From assembly GCA_034231615.1 (NCBI GenBank), contig CM067322.1, positions 54,638,357 to 54,702,356 of the forward strand: 64,000 bases of DNA. Direction: 5' to 3'. Source of the DNA: Meghimatium bilineatum. Taxonomy: Eukaryota; Mollusca; Gastropoda; Stylommatophora; Philomycidae. Positions 35,622 to 47,654 of the stretch are shown piece after piece. A program made the position numbers and the translations under genes. Within the stretch, counting starts at the first letter, position 1. Every line of letters begins with the position of its first letter. The notes beneath the pieces were generated by a model, which was given only the letters and a program-made list of their open reading frames with translations, was not told the DNA's origin and searched no databases.

Positions 35622-36394
35622 ACACGAAAGAAATGTTACACCTGGGACACTTGCACTTCTGCAGTGTTTGTGGACTGCTGGTTTGATCCTCATCTTTATT
35701 TGAAAAAGATAACCAGAGCACCCATGGCAACTAGTTGCGGGGCCATGTGCAATGATGAGTGTCCTAACAAAGAAACAAATAAAAAAAACAATTCAATGTA
35801 TCATGACTCCACGCCGGTCACAAGTTATTAAATACGAAAAGATCACAAGAAGACGGGCTTAATATACGTTTCTTCTTCTTCCTCTGCGTTCATTTTCAAT
35901 TTTTCTTTGGACAGTTAGCGGAGTGCGGTGTATCATAGCAAATAGCTTAGCAGCGATATTTGCGACTTTTATGCTGCACCTGATTGGATACACAAAAAGA
36001 CATGTCTATCATTAAATGAGACCAATCAATAAAAACGTGGATACTTACATATTGTTGATCAGTACCATCCCGGTCAAGGTCTTTGTTAAAATTTCTAGAA
36101 CCTGTTGAGAAGATAATTATGCAGCATATTAGCACTTTTCCATAAAAGTTAGTTAATCGTCCACTAATCTCTGTTAGTTATTCGCTGTATCATCATCCAT
36201 GTGTGCACCGATCTCCACTTGAGTGTATACACCATTACACGATGACTGACAGTACCAGTTTTTATTTGTTGACAAACAGTCTCATAAGTCCACAGTTTGT
36301 AGCTATCCTTTTTGGCAACCCCGGCTTTTCAATCTCAGTTCCATTGATGTCGATATGGAAAAAGAATCATTCCCCTCATTAATTTCCTGTAACC
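35622..36394. other. Mostly unannotated; SINE A-type tail remnant
   Basis: TTCTTCTTCCTCTGCGTTCA at 35874-35893 matches the reverse complement of the common (GAA)n tail. The body after it is not recognisable, so the copy is probably strongly truncated or decayed. Confidence 0.5.
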
Positions 36395-36560
36395 ATGTGG
36401 ATTCTCGTAAGGAATTTAAAATTACACTGCAACAGTGCGAACCAGTCGAGCTGCTTTCTCATTCTTTTGATCACCCACATGACCAAGCAGGGAATGATCG
36501 TGGTCAGTCTAATTTCGAGTCTTCACTGCCTCAAGACATTAATGAACGCAATTCATGTAT
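36395..36560 (-). mobile_element. LINE RNase H fragment, decayed
   Basis: The minus strand gives GHVGDQKNEKAARLVRTVAV across one frame, echoing the PSHxGxxGNExADxLA end of LINE RNase H domains. It aligns to the plus-strand copy at 38105-38390 over about 100 bp. Confidence 0.5.
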
Positions 36561-38104
36561 ATTTTTCTGGTCATGCTCATCGAGCGACTGAGGGTGCGGA
36601 CATGAATTTCCCTCTGTGTACTCACCACTTCAAAGTCTTTCTTATTGTTATAATTTCGACTGTCATGCATGCTTCTTGTAGTCACTGCAATAGCACCATT
36701 CTCCACCTGTATGGTCTTCCATACATACTAAGCTGTAAAGGCACAATAACCTCGCTCGTGTCTAACAAACAAACCATCAGCATATATATAATCATGTCCC
36801 TTTTCCTGGAATTGACGCTGATCAATATCTGCACATCAGACTGTACAGTGATGGGGCACCACTATTTACATTGTCTACTGAAAGTTATTACTCTAAAGCT
36901 CTGGCAAACTACGGACACACATATCCATTCCACAGCAACCAGAAAAGTCAAATGATTCACTTAGGCTGTTTTCTCACAAGCGCCCACGGGTCTTATATAT
37001 TTGTTTGGTCACGAGTTAGTCCAGCTCTAGATCAATGTTTCTCAATCTTTTTGTCCCCCCACCTCTTCCCAGACAAATGCTTCACCTCCACCTAACCCCG
37101 ACCCAGATTGTCAATATTTAAATATGTGGTTCCTATGAAATATCTACTACTAAATGAGATTGAGACGATGGGAAAAACATATTAGTAGTGATACTGCATT
37201 TACAACAATAACTATTGTATTTCGTGTAAATACAACGATAATATTAACTGTTATACTTATATTAATGTATAGTATCGTTACTTACTATTGTTCCTATAGT
37301 AAGTTTTGGAAGGAAGTTTTTCTGTAAACAATAAAATTTGGACATTGAAATAAATAAAATGGTTACACCTCAAGCATTACTGCATGAAACCTATAATTTG
37401 GAACGTCCGTTAAAGGCGAGTAATTCTGCAATGCTGTAGATTATTGCATGCACGGGATGAAACTGTTCTGATTAAACATGGAATAATCAACAATACAGGG
37501 ATGATGGGGGAGGGGGAGGGTTTAATGAAGCATCACAGATCCAATATGTTACAGGCAGGGTCAGCATATTTTACTATCTTCATAATCATGTGAGAGCTGC
37601 CTACGTTCGTGACATGGAGAATGCTTTGTGGTATTGCGTTTGTATACGGACGTGAGGGACCGGCTTTCTGACGGTATATTTCATCTACTGCCAGCGTATG
37701 CGTGAGCTTGAAGCAGAGTAAAGATGACACTCACGCCAAATATATATTTGTGGCACAGCAATATTCAGATTAGCTGCTGTACACACGAGTAGTTCTGTCC
37801 TCTGAGATAAAGGGTGTTTCTCCACACGGGAACATTCATATTCATTAAACTGATGATACACGGGCACACAATTCGTCTTCTTGTCATTGCATATTATATT
37901 TGTGCTAACATATTTATGAAATAACAAATGTTCTTAACCTCTTACATTTCATTGTATTTTCCAGAATATTTTAAAAATATGTTTCTTATCTATTTGTAAC
38001 ACACATATATGTATTTTATCAATAAGCAAGGAATCGGTGTGTGTTATTATTCCGTTTGAGCATTATGCAAATCAGTTAATAATGATGTAGATATATTTAA
38101 ACAA
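36561..38104. other. No recognised gene
   Basis: Long frames at 36395-36955 and 37685-37927 do not resemble known proteins. CAATGTTTCTCAATCTTTTT near 37038 recalls a hAT terminus, but no matching second end was found. Confidence 0.4.
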
Positions 38105-38390
38105 AACAATCAAATACTGTATGTTTCCCGTTAGGGAGTTGAAGGGAGAGATTTTGCAGCTATATGATAAAGGCAGCATGTTGGAACGCGCCACAATGAT
38201 TTTCGTTCCCATCATGTGGGTGATCAAGGGAATGAGAGAGCAGCTCGGCTGGCTCGCACTGCTACTGTGTCGGACGGCAGAGCAGTGGATCGCGCTTACA
38301 TGTCAATCTCCTTACGAGAAACAACAGTGACAAAGGCAATTAATGAGGGTATTATTACTATCCCATATCTAACGAAAAGGAATTGGGAAT
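38105..38390 (+). mobile_element. LINE RNase H fragment, decayed
   Basis: A frame just past the proline of FVP reads HHVGDQGNERAARLARTATV, followed by RAYMSISLRETTVTKAIN. GNERAAxLA corresponds to GNExADxLA of RNase H, with the catalytic Asp replaced by Ala. A frameshift separates it from the upstream segment. Confidence 0.55.
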
Positions 38391-38584
38391 GAAATGTGGC
38401 ATTGCCAAAATTTATAGCTACAAACAGTGGGCTTTAAGAGAATGTTTGTCATCCAAAAAGAACTGAAAATGTCAGTCACCGTGTAATGGTTGATACACTC
38501 AATTAGAGATCGGAGCGCACATGGACGTACCCGGATTGCAATGATGATGTATATAAATGTTTGTTTGTTTGTTTGTTTGTTTTG
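38391..38584. repeat. Spacer with (TTTG)n at 38560-38581
   Basis: A TGTTTGTTTGTTTG tract directly abuts the 3' end of family E, where other copies have GAA units. Confidence 0.7.
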
Positions 38585-39000
38585 CGTTCGCTCTATTGTA
38601 ACCAGCGCGGATATCCGTGCGATTTCCGCAAGGAGCGTGATTACGTTGTGCCACTGTTATGCGCCTTGTATGCCTAGCACATCCGATTTCGGCATGCCTT
38701 GACAATTCGGGTGGGCTACCCTAGCCTGTGACAGCCGTCTTATCTGTCGCCAGGCAGCGATGTACTGACTCTACGCCGAGACTGTTTGTCCTTTACGTCT
38801 GTCTTGCACGAGGCGCTCCGCAGCCTGTGAGCTTGCCTCGTGTAATTAGACGTATTGTGCCCGTCCTCATCGGGTACTGAACCTTTTCTCGTCCTCAAGC
38901 CTGGTTCCGGTTTAGGAAGAACTTGACAGAAGATTTGTGCTCGGGCTCGTTCGCCTTCTTAGCCGAAGCGTTGCTCATCAACGTCGTGAGCCCCTCGTCC
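38585..39000 (-). mobile_element. Family E repeat copy
   Basis: The reverse complement matches 29150-29600 block by block and ends AGAGCGAACGCAAAAC, lacking the GAA run. Its 3' third (ATGCCGAAATCGGATGTG and TGGCACAACG) also resembles the 3' half of SINE A, which points to a common module. Confidence 0.75.
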
Positions 39001-39413
39001 AAGTCTGAATCTGTACACATATTTAGAAGCGTTAGGGACTTGCGTTTTGTTCTAGACCTGAACAGTGCTTCTCACCTCTTGAGTGCTATGCCTGTGCCCA
39101 TCCATGTATATACATTACTTTCAAACGTATAACGTACATTATTTCTTTGCAAAATAGAGTGTGACTATATCTTGTAAAGCATACCATGTATAAGACATTA
39201 CTATTCACCTATTGTTGAGTTTTAAGTCACTACTAATACATAGAATTATATTGCCAGTATAATCGACATTTTAACCACGAACTAATTCAACGAGTTGGGT
39301 TTGTGGAGCGAGCCAACCATCATTTCTGCTAAACTATCACACACTTATATCAAGTGTAGAACATGTACCACGGTTACCAGAAAAAAAAGTATTCCATGAG
39401 AAATAACTTTAAC
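39001..39413. other. No recognised feature
   Basis: Possibly the 5' end of family E to about 39075; otherwise unannotated. Confidence 0.4.
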
Positions 39414-39712
39414 ATTGAACTGTTCTTCTTCTTCTGCGTTATTTCTCAAACTCCTGCAGAGTAGCAGGATGTAGTCCGGTGAACGGAATTCGTTGTGTCA
39501 TGGTTTCGAGCATTTCTGCGATATCTGCGCCATTCGACCTGACACATCCGACGTCAGCATGGATTTTGGTCACTGACCCTATATGGGATGGGATAGCGAG
39601 GTCCATCCCATAACCTCCTTAGTGGCCTCTTACGACATGCATGGAAAGTAAACAGTGTTGCTATTCTTTGCTCCCTTTTCGGGCCCCAGCAACACACGAG
39701 CGATTGAACTGT
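39414..39712 (-). mobile_element. SINE A copy with 10-bp target duplication
   Basis: The minus-strand copy runs from a GGGGCCC head (near 39685) to GCAGAAGAAGAA (39424 onward). ATTGAACTGT flanks it at 39414-39423 and 39703-39712. It looks full length. Confidence 0.92.
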
Positions 39713-40529
39713 AATAATGAGAGAACAATATTGTGTTGGAACATGTATCAAGATTACCATATGAAAGTGTCACACACATAATTGTATCATTGAGCTGTAA
39801 TAATAAGACAACAAGCGGTTGTCCTAGCAACTTATTGATCGATAGACTACCTGTGGCTTTGAATATCATCATATATGAGGCATATACTAGGCCTCGAGCC
39901 AGGAATTTATCATATCCCTGATGATAAAATAAAAAACGGTCAACGTAAAAAGAAAAAAAAAGAAGGAAGATATGATGTTTTTATAAGGCACAATTTAAGA
40001 TTGTTCCGATCCAAGAAAAATATTTCTCTAAAGCAGAAGCTCTACACGTTGGCTGTTGTACCCATAGTTAATGGATATATATGGTGTTCTATAATTTGAA
40101 TGTAATCTATGGAACGTCTGACATATTAGACAGTTGCTAACATAAATATACTTTTTGAATATGACACTGACAGATGTGGGATATGTATCATGTGGGATAC
40201 AGGGAATTGTATCGTCATCGATGCTGATGAGTATGGGAAAATATTCACCATCATTTGTAGTATTTTTATGGGAGTCAGGTATAATTGGCAGAGCCCAGTT
40301 CCTCTCCAATCTCTGTTGACATCTTTACATATTTGTGAATTCCATTGATGATGGTATTCCTCGTTTACAAGCGAAGATGAGCATGGCATGAAAAACAATA
40401 AATGTGATGAACTAGTTGAAAAATAACAACACATTTGTGATTGTCTAATTTGGTTTGTAAGTTCGTAGATGCCCGATGAGTCCAATTCGTGGAAGGAAAG
40501 TTCTATTGTAGTGCTTGCAGGAGTTTAGA
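39713..40529. other. Mostly unannotated; possible LINE remnant 39930-40095
   Basis: A plus frame reading LRLFRSKKNISLKQKLYTLA then VVPIVNGY recalls the stretch before the YGCESW block of LINEs. The match is short. Confidence 0.3.
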
Positions 40530-41325
40530 GTGTTTGGAGTAGGAGAATTTTCGGATTTGTTCTTCCGCTTTCGTCACTTATAATTTGCCTGCAGTGTTCT
40601 TTCTTTTTCAAATTTAGTGATGCCAGCAGTGATCTGGATGTGCCAAGCTGAGCTATCAAGGGATGTAGTTTCACAGGAGCTAGGATCGATGCTGCAATGC
40701 TTGAGAGAATGTTTAGGTGATCCTTGAAGCGCTTTTTCTGTTCACCGCCTGAACGTTTACCATCACACAGCTCCCCATATAACAATCTCTTTGGAAGACG
40801 CTTGTCTGGCAGAGGGACGATGTGACCAGTCCAGCGGAGTTGGGACCTAATCAGCAGGACATGGTCGCTTTGCATACGGGATTTTTAAAGGATTTCCGTG
40901 TCTAGTACACGATCCTGTCAATGTACTCCCATGAGGTTTCTTAGGCACCGAAGGTGAAACGAGTTCAGCTGTCGAGCATGTTTCGCATAGACAGTCCATG
41001 ATAACGCTGCATAAAGCAGTGTTGGTAAAACCACTGCGCGGTACACGTCCAACTTAGTTGTCATACTGAGACTATGCCTGATCCAGATGTTGGCACGAAG
41101 ACTCCCGAATGTCGCACTGGCGCGAGCAATACGCAGGTTAACATCCTCGTCAATTGTAGCAGTTTGCGATAGGGTGCTGCCAAGATATATAAACTTATTG
41201 GCAGTATTGAGTTTTTGTCCCTATACTGTGATTACTAGTTCTGTGTAGGAGACACCTGGCACTGGTTGATACATTACTAATGTCTTCACTGTGTTGATGG
41301 TGAGACCGAAAGCACCACAGGCCAA
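40530..41325 (-). mobile_element. LINE C-terminal region (GELCDGKRS family)
   Basis: On the minus strand the upstream half reads a FIYLGSTLSQTATIDEDV-like block, then RAVVLPTLLYAALSW and a LRNLMGV-like region. The ORF at 40525-40875 continues with RSQLRWTGHIVPLPDKRLPK, LLYGELCDGKRSGGEQKKRF and a DHLNILSSI-like end. This order is typical of a widespread non-LTR family in invertebrates. It is truncated at both ends and interrupted by stops. Confidence 0.85.
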
Positions 41326-41689
41326 TAAAAAGAGAAAAGATAATACAATTACTAACTGATGACGCTGTGCTTCTGTGCTACAACGTTAGCATACATCTAG
41401 AAACACAGAAACCACGTTTATCATCAATGAAAATGCACCCATAGGGAGAGTACCAAGGCAGTTTCTACATGAACTGAAAGGTTTATTAAGTGACAGAGAT
41501 AACACCCGTTATGTAAAGAACCCGTGAACACAGAAGATATGTATTGTTTAATCCACTAACCGGTAAACCAGGTGAACCGGGTTTCCAGTTCATACTGAGA
41601 CTCATAGTATATTTAAAAAATCTAGTTCAACCAGACAGCAATAAATTAATACCAATGTTCATGTTCTGTGAATATCGGGAAATCTAGCG
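41326..41689. other. No recognised feature
   Basis: Nothing supported. Confidence 0.5.
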
Positions 41690-42430
41690 ATCACTTCACA
41701 ACAAGTGCTAAGTGACACGGGGAATCTTGCCATCACTTCACAACAAGTGCTAAGTGACACGGGGAATCTTGCCATCACTTCACAACAAGTGCTGAGTGAC
41801 ACGGGGAATCTTGCCATCACTTTACAACAAGTGCTGAGTGACACGGGGAATCTTGCCATCACTTTACAACAAGTGCTGAGTGACACGGGGAATCTTTCCA
41901 TCACTTCACAACAAGTGCTAAGTGACACGGGGAATCTTGCCATCACTTCACAACAAGTGCTAAGTGACACGGGGAATCTTGCCATCACTTCACAACAAGT
42001 GCTGAGTGACACGGGGAATCTTGCCATCACTTTACAACAAGTGCTGAGTGACACGGGGAATCTTTCCATCACTTTACAACAAGTGCTAAGTGACACGGGG
42101 AATCTTGCCATCACTTTACAACAAGTGCTGAGTGACACGGGGAATCTTGCCATCACTTTACAACAAGTGCTGAGTGACACGGGGAATCTTGCCATCACTT
42201 TACAACAAGTGCTGAGTGACACGGGGAATCTTGCCATCACTTCACAAGTGCTAAGTAACACGGGGAATCTTTCCATCACTTCACAACAAGTGCTAAGTGA
42301 CACGGGGAATCTTTCCATCACTTCACAAGAAGTGCTAAGTGACACGGGGAATCTTTCCATCACTTCACAACAAGTGCTGAGTGACACGGGGAATCTTGCC
42401 ATCACGTCACAACAAGCCCCCAGTGACACA
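41690..42430. repeat. 42-bp minisatellite, about 17 units, open in both strands
   Basis: Units contain GTGCTAAGTGACACGGGGAA plus TCTTGCCATCACTTCACAAC. The plus strand gives 247 residues of a 14-residue repeat (VLSDTGNLAITSQQ) and the minus strand 270 residues of another. Openness on both strands follows from the 42-bp period and is no evidence of coding. Changes are confined to a few positions, e.g. CTAAG/CTGAG and TTGCC/TTTCC. Confidence 0.95.
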
Positions 42431-43099
42431 CTATTAATAGTTGTGTAACTCCCGCAACATTTTAGGTACAATTTCTGACAGTAGTGTCACTAACATCTTT
42501 GTCCATTATTTAGGCAATGTTTTCGTAGTTCATTTTTCTGGTAGGTGGTTTTTTGTGTGATTTTTTCCGTCTCTTATATATTTTACCATTTCCTCTGGAA
42601 TATTATATATTAATGGTATTTATTTCCTTTCAATAATCGATAAAACCTCTGATCGTCCTAATTAATTAAGCGATTTCCAATTCTCCGTTGTTATTATACA
42701 AAATGATATTGAATACTAGTCTAGTAAAAGTCTATAGCAATTTTATATTTTTATAAATCTCTGCAATATTCATTCCAACTTGTCATTATATCTATTTTTC
42801 ATTGGAAATCACTCTATTATCTTCTATAATAATTGTTCTTGATCCGTGTGAAAGTGTTAACCTTTTAAAAGTGTCAAATGCTGCTATGTTATTACATTGA
42901 CTCATTTATTGATGGTCTCACATTGATCAGAAATCCAATTCTCTTCGGCGTTTTACATCTTTCTTCTGATATTTCTATTGAATATGTTATACTGTCAGGA
43001 TACGATAGTGTTTTGTTTCATGACATTCTTCAGTTCTCTCTAGACATCATATAACTTCAGTATGTCGTCACCTGCCTATACTTTACACGATACCTGTAT
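42431..43099. other. No recognised feature
   Basis: AT-rich, no support for genes. Confidence 0.5.
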
Positions 43100-43182
43100 C
43101 CTCAGATATATGTAATATTGATCAATACACATACACAGATAGATATATGTAATATTAACCAATACGCCATCACAGATAGATA

Positions 43183-43497
43183 TCATCATCATCATCATCA
43201 GGTGCTATGCCAGCTGGCGTAGGCGTCATGGCTCTCCACAGCTCTCTGTCCACAGTATTATGTGTCACAGTCGTTGTTGTTTCCTTGCAATGCCAGGTTG
43301 TCAAACTGTCTAATATTTTCTCACATTGTCGCTCTATGTCTCTGTTGCCTTCAATTTTGCCTGTTGTGAGTATTTTCTTTAAACCTGCCTGTCTCATGAA
43401 GTGGCTAAAAAAAGATTGCCTTTTTCTTATATTGTTGATTAAGGTCCGTTTCACATTTGACTCTTTTAACACCTCTACATTAGTTTTTCTAATGTAA
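43183..43497 (-). mobile_element. LINE tail, RRMLRIPWTAR family
   Basis: The minus strand reads LKESNVKRTLINNIRKRQSF, MRQAGLKKILTTGKIEGNRD and VDRELWRAMTPTPAGIA, with ATC triplets as tail at 43183-43200. It is 5'-truncated, with array sequence on both sides. Confidence 0.9.
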
Positions 43498-43892
43498 TAT
43501 TGTATAATACTATTATAATGTTATGTAATTTAATATTACAGATATGTATATGTAATATTAATCAATACATATACACACATATATGTAATATTGATCAATA
43601 CAATTGCACATATATAAATAATGTTCATCAATATACATACATAGAGATATATAATACTGATTAATACACATAGAAATATGTAATATTGATCTTCACATGC
43701 AGGAAAGTTATGTAATATTGATGAATATATACATACATTTTCTCTAGGGCAATGCATACAAAGATGTGTAACAATGATCACCATATGCAGAAAGTCATGT
43801 AATATTGATCAATGCGCAAACAGAGAAATGTAATATTGAATAATTCCCACAATATGAGAATGCATCACGGCAAGTTACCCGTACAGACATAT

Positions 43893-44097
43893 AGCTAAAT
43901 GAGATCAGGGTACAAAGCCAGTGGAAGACCACGGAAAAAATGGATAGAAAACGTCAGGGACATCCTGAACAAACACGGTCATAGCACAGCTGAGGCCACA
44001 CATCTGGTTCTAGAGCGCAAGATCGATCTCCAATCACCCCTACGCTTAACGGCAAGAATGGATAACAAACCACCTGGGGAAAGACAATAGATAATAA
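43893..44097 (+). mobile_element. LINE tail (HGHSTAE family)
   Basis: The plus frame MRSGYKASGRPRKKW, ENVRDILNKHGHSTAEATH and LTARMDNKPPGERQ ends at a stop inside AGACAATAGATAATAATG. It is the shortest, 5'-truncated copy of the family seen at 30590. Confidence 0.9.
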
Positions 44098-44282
44098 TGC
44101 ACGTGCACATAGAATATTAATGAACACACACATAGATAGGTCATCATAATCGTGTGACATATTCTTTCCAGAACGGGGTCTTCTTTATGGATTCTCTGAA
44201 CACTCCGCGATTCTGGGAAAGTTGTCATGTCGCAGCTGGAGACATGTTTAAGCAATCCGATATATCACTGCACAATCGTCAT

Positions 44283-44380
44283 TTTGGGCGTCCTCTTTCC
44301 CTGTGACCGTTAACTCTGCGTTCAGCTATTAATCTTTTCATGCTGTTATGTCTCTTTATACGAACCAACAACAAAAATAA
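44283..44380 (-). mobile_element. Short LINE fragment (HIKRHNSMKR)
   Basis: The minus frame encodes LVRIKRHNSMKRLIAERRVN and HRERGRPK, like the KRHNCLERKIMEGR block at 23105-23660. Only this motif remains. Confidence 0.7.
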
Positions 44381-44387
44381 ATTCCTG

Positions 44388-44452
44388 TTAAGATGTTGTA
44401 AAGATGTTGTTAAGATGTTGTAAAGATGTTGTAAAGATGTTGTTAAGATGTC
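44388..44452. repeat. 11-12 bp tandem repeat
   Basis: AAGATGTTGTT and AAGATGTTGTA alternate in about six units. Confidence 0.9.
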
Positions 44453-44489
44453 GGCCCTCTTCAACGTTTATTGACCTTAACATTTCCTG

Positions 44490-45180
44490 AAGTTATGAAA
44501 ATTAGCACGTCTTCAACACCAATGAATATAACAATAGATAACACCAAAGTGAAACAAGCCAAAGAATTTAATTATCTAGGCAGCATTTTTTCCGAAGATG
44601 GAAGACTAGACAAAGAAATAGAAACAAAGTGCCAGAAAGCAAACACAGTGACTTACCAACTTTCACCATTACTTCTTCATCCAAAGATCAAGATGGAAAT
44701 TAAAAAACAAATAATATCTACAATGTTTATACCAACACTGTTACCAATGTCAAACATGTTCTTTAACAGCTTCGCAGCAAAGAAAAATCGTCACATGTGA
44801 AATGAAGTGGCCGAGGAAAGCTGCAATGGTTACCAAACTAGATAAAATAAGAAATGAAGAAATTAGGAAAAGAGTTGGTATAATATCATGTATCGAACAT
44901 ATAGAGAGACAGCAAGTGAAATGGTTCGGTCACCTTATGAGAATGAAGCCAAACCAAATACCAGTAAGAGCATATAATACAAGAATATCCGGGCGTAAAG
45001 CCAAAGGTAGACCAAGAAAACGGTGGATAGAAAACATCAAGATAACCTTGAACAAACATGGACTAAATGTAACCTCGGCAACACATATGGCCTTGAAACG
45101 ACAGCTTAAGATACCACCCCTACGCTTAACGGCAAGTGTGAATGCGATCAACAATCATTCACCTGGGGATAGACAATAAA
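44490..45180 (+). mobile_element. LINE C-terminal region (MKPNQIPVRAYNTR family), longest copy
   Basis: The first frame (44471-44800) has EFNYLGSIFSEDGRLDKEIE and KKQIISTMFIPTL. A frameshift in the region that should read like YGSQTW follows. The second frame (44802-45179) has KLDKIRNEEIRKRVGIISCI, VKWFGHLMRMKPNQIPVRAY, GRPRKRWIENIKITLNKHG and SPGDRQ, ending in the AGACAATAAACAA tail. It is the same family as 33578-34050 and 63515-64000. It is 5'-truncated before the catalytic core and shows one clear frameshift. Confidence 0.92.
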
Positions 45181-45377
45181 CAACACTTCCTGATTTGTCT
45201 TGTTACCTGTCCATAGTATACGTAAAATTCTACTGTAGCGTCTCATTTTGAAAGCAGCGATTCGCTTTGCTTTGTTGTATTTAATGATCATCCCTCATAA
45301 TCGTATATTGCATTGGAAATACGCATATTCTGAACATACATACAGATATGTAATATTGATTAATTCACATGCATAGA

Positions 45378-46300
45378 CATCATCATCATCAGGTGCAGTC
45401 GACCAAGAATAACCGTAACTCTCAAATTGAAGTATCTTTTATCAGGATCATAACTGAGCTCTCTGCCATTCCACGATGTCAGACTATCTAAATATTTCTC
45501 ACGTTATTATCGTCCATATCTCTTTCCTTCTATCTTGCATGTTGTAACTATATCCTCCAGACCTCCTTGTCCAATAACGTCTCCAAAACAAAATAAAAAC
45601 AAAAAAGCTTCCTGATATTATTAAGCAACTCCCGTCTCTATTCACTTTTAATAACGACGATTCTGTACCGTTAGAAGGACCTGGTTCAATTCTAGATAGT
45701 CACAAGAATTTTTAATTTATTGTCTTGCTTCCTACTTTAATTTACTTGTATAAGCAATTATTTGAAGTAAAATTGTACTGTTTATACGTTATTTATGTTT
45801 ACAAGACGACCTATTCTCCCTTGTAGTACGAATACGGATCTTATATGTTTATGTTACTGGGGATATTTCAAAACATGTACGGGATGTTCGTTGTTGTAAT
45901 AGTCCTTGTCTTTATTGATCCGTTTTAGGGACTTGAGCACACAGTTTGAATGTCTTGACAAAATCGCATCTTTTTTGAAGATGCGTTTAGTTAAGTACGG
46001 AAAATCACGTCTACTCGAATTGCAAGTCGATTCGGTGCCGTTAGAACGGACCTGGTTCATTTTCCTTTAGTTTCAAGAACTGTTGACTCTTCAATACTTC
46101 CTCGTTAGTTGTCCATCTGCCCATGAGACTCTCAGTATTCTGTAGCAAAGCATCTCTATTGCGTCCAATTTTCCAATATCCTGTTTATTTATTGTCCTAG
46201 ACTCATATATATATATATATATATTATATTATATTCGGTGCTATATAGCTATAAATAACTCTCTTCCTCACTTCTGTTGGCAGGTAATGATTCTATATGG
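45378..46300 (-). mobile_element. Decayed LINE (RRMLRIPWTAR family) split by family D
   Basis: CATCATCATCAGGTGC at 45378 begins a degenerate minus-strand copy (GAGCTCTCTGCCATTCCAC, then TTTCTCACGTTATTATCGTC) to about 45652. The sequence resumes at about 46082 (CATGAGACTCTCAGTATTCT, then CCAATATCCTGTTTATTTAT) and runs to about 46300, with a TA microsatellite at 46205-46230 in place of family sequence. Family D lies between. Confidence 0.7.
45653..46080 (+). mobile_element. Family D copies nested in a LINE
   Basis: A partial copy at 45653-45760 (TACCGTTAGAAGGACC, GGTTCAATTC, GCTTCCTACTTTAATTTAC) and a fuller copy at 45945-46080 (ATCGCATCTTTTTTGAAGAT, TTAGTTAAGTACGG, GTGCCGTTAGAACGGACC) share the structure of 27474-27590. 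A DNA hairpin, GCATC...GATGC, lies at the start of the fuller copy. Confidence 0.7.
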
Positions 46301-46415
46301 CACATACATACCATTATAATATTGATTGATTTACGCATGCAAGCAAGCACATATAGTAATATCGATTAATGTACACACATAAATATGTAACATTGATTAA
46401 TGCAGTTCCATATTA

Positions 46416-46794
46416 TATCTAGACATATTTCAGTAACAAAATAGGATTCGAAGTTCGACGAATTCTTGTTACAAGATGTTAGTTGTCGAGTAGGAAATTA
46501 AAGACTCTTAGTTATATCGCCTATTTGAACAACCGAAACGAGTTCATAGCTATATTACAGAGTATAAGCATTGTCAAAGAGAAAATAAAGTACATGTAAT
46601 CGTTTTACAACCACCTCCACGGGAAGAGGTTGTTGATAAAAACCACAGTTGCTATCAGGATATTACCCATTGAGACCGTCTTGGAAATATTCGTCAGTCA
46701 TACTCTAAGCATTTCCCTTAAATTAGCTATCTCAAAAGACGCCATATGTATGTAATAAAGTGTAAATTCACAAAAAATTATTGTAAGCACGACT
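46416..46794. other. No recognised feature
   Basis: Nothing supported. Confidence 0.5.
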
Positions 46795-47062
46795 TACAGT
46801 GCAATCAATAGCAAAAAGGAAATTACATCTGTTTGGTCATATAAAAAGACAGAACTGTTTAGAAAGACAAATAATGGAGGGCGCAGCACATGGGAGGAGG
46901 AGGAAAGGCAGGCAAGAAAACGATGAACTGACGAAATTAAAGATAACATGAATGCGTCGTTGGAACATGCAATCAGCATCGCCCAAGACAGAGAAGGGTT
47001 CATTGGGAAGACAACGTTCTGGAGAGAATACATCACATGGCACACACTGTGCAGTTATTGAG
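46795..47062 (+). mobile_element. LINE fragment (HIKRQNCLERQ)
   Basis: The plus strand reads KRKLHLFGHIKRQNCLERQI and MEGAAHGRRRKGR, with frameshifts, then an end matching the ACAACGTTCTGG motif at 23590. It is a sister copy of 23105-23660. Confidence 0.8.
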
Positions 47063-47654
47063 TACAAGCAGCAGTGTGTTTCCTATGTATAAATCATTAA
47101 CAGTAAATCCTTAACTTGTAGTAGAAAGTTTCACAAATCAGTAATAAGTATTTGTAGATTTAATACACAGTACTATATTGCTACATACTTCTGGATGTTT
47201 CTGTTGAATTCACCCGAAAAGAAAATAATTTAGTTATCTCCCTTCAGTGTCCCAAAGTGTGGTTTAACATGGATGAGTCAGCTATCGATTCTGACCTAAT
47301 ATTAAGTAAGATATCTGGCACTTTCAGCACACCCTTACACGGACCGTGTATCTATACGAGCATCCAGCCCCCTCAACAATACGGTGATCTCATCGGGAAT
47401 CTAAACTGATGTTATTTGACACTTTGTCCCTTTGCATATAATGTGTGGACAGCGAATGAAAATCTAAGTCAAATAGCGTCATTGTAGAAGGATGATTCTG
47501 GATGTAGACACACGACTGTATTGTCGAGGGACTCAAGTACATAATGCGCTATGTGCACACTGAATAATTTTTCATATGTCAACTTTAATGAGATATCAAA
47601 TAGCTATTGTGTTCTTTAGTCCCAGGATTTATAAGCTATTACCTCTAATTTTTT
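47063..47654. other. No recognised feature
   Basis: No supported gene or repeat. Confidence 0.5.

Larger units (their letters stand above)
43100..46415. repeat. Degenerate TAATATTGATCAAT array, broken by retroelements
   Basis: Pieces of a roughly 35-45 bp unit (ATATGTAATATTGATCAATA plus CACATACACAGATAG) occur at 43104-43182, 43498-43890, about 44098-44150, 45330-45377 and 46310-46410. LINE and family D copies occupy the gaps. One ancestral array later split by insertions is the simplest reading. Confidence 0.75.

Noticed and set aside
35402..35686. 94-residue plus-strand protein
   Set aside because: It lies within SINE B, antisense to it; no coding evidence.
37034..37100. hAT terminus (CAATGTTTCTCAATC)
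   Set aside because: No matching inverted end or 8-bp duplication was found downstream.
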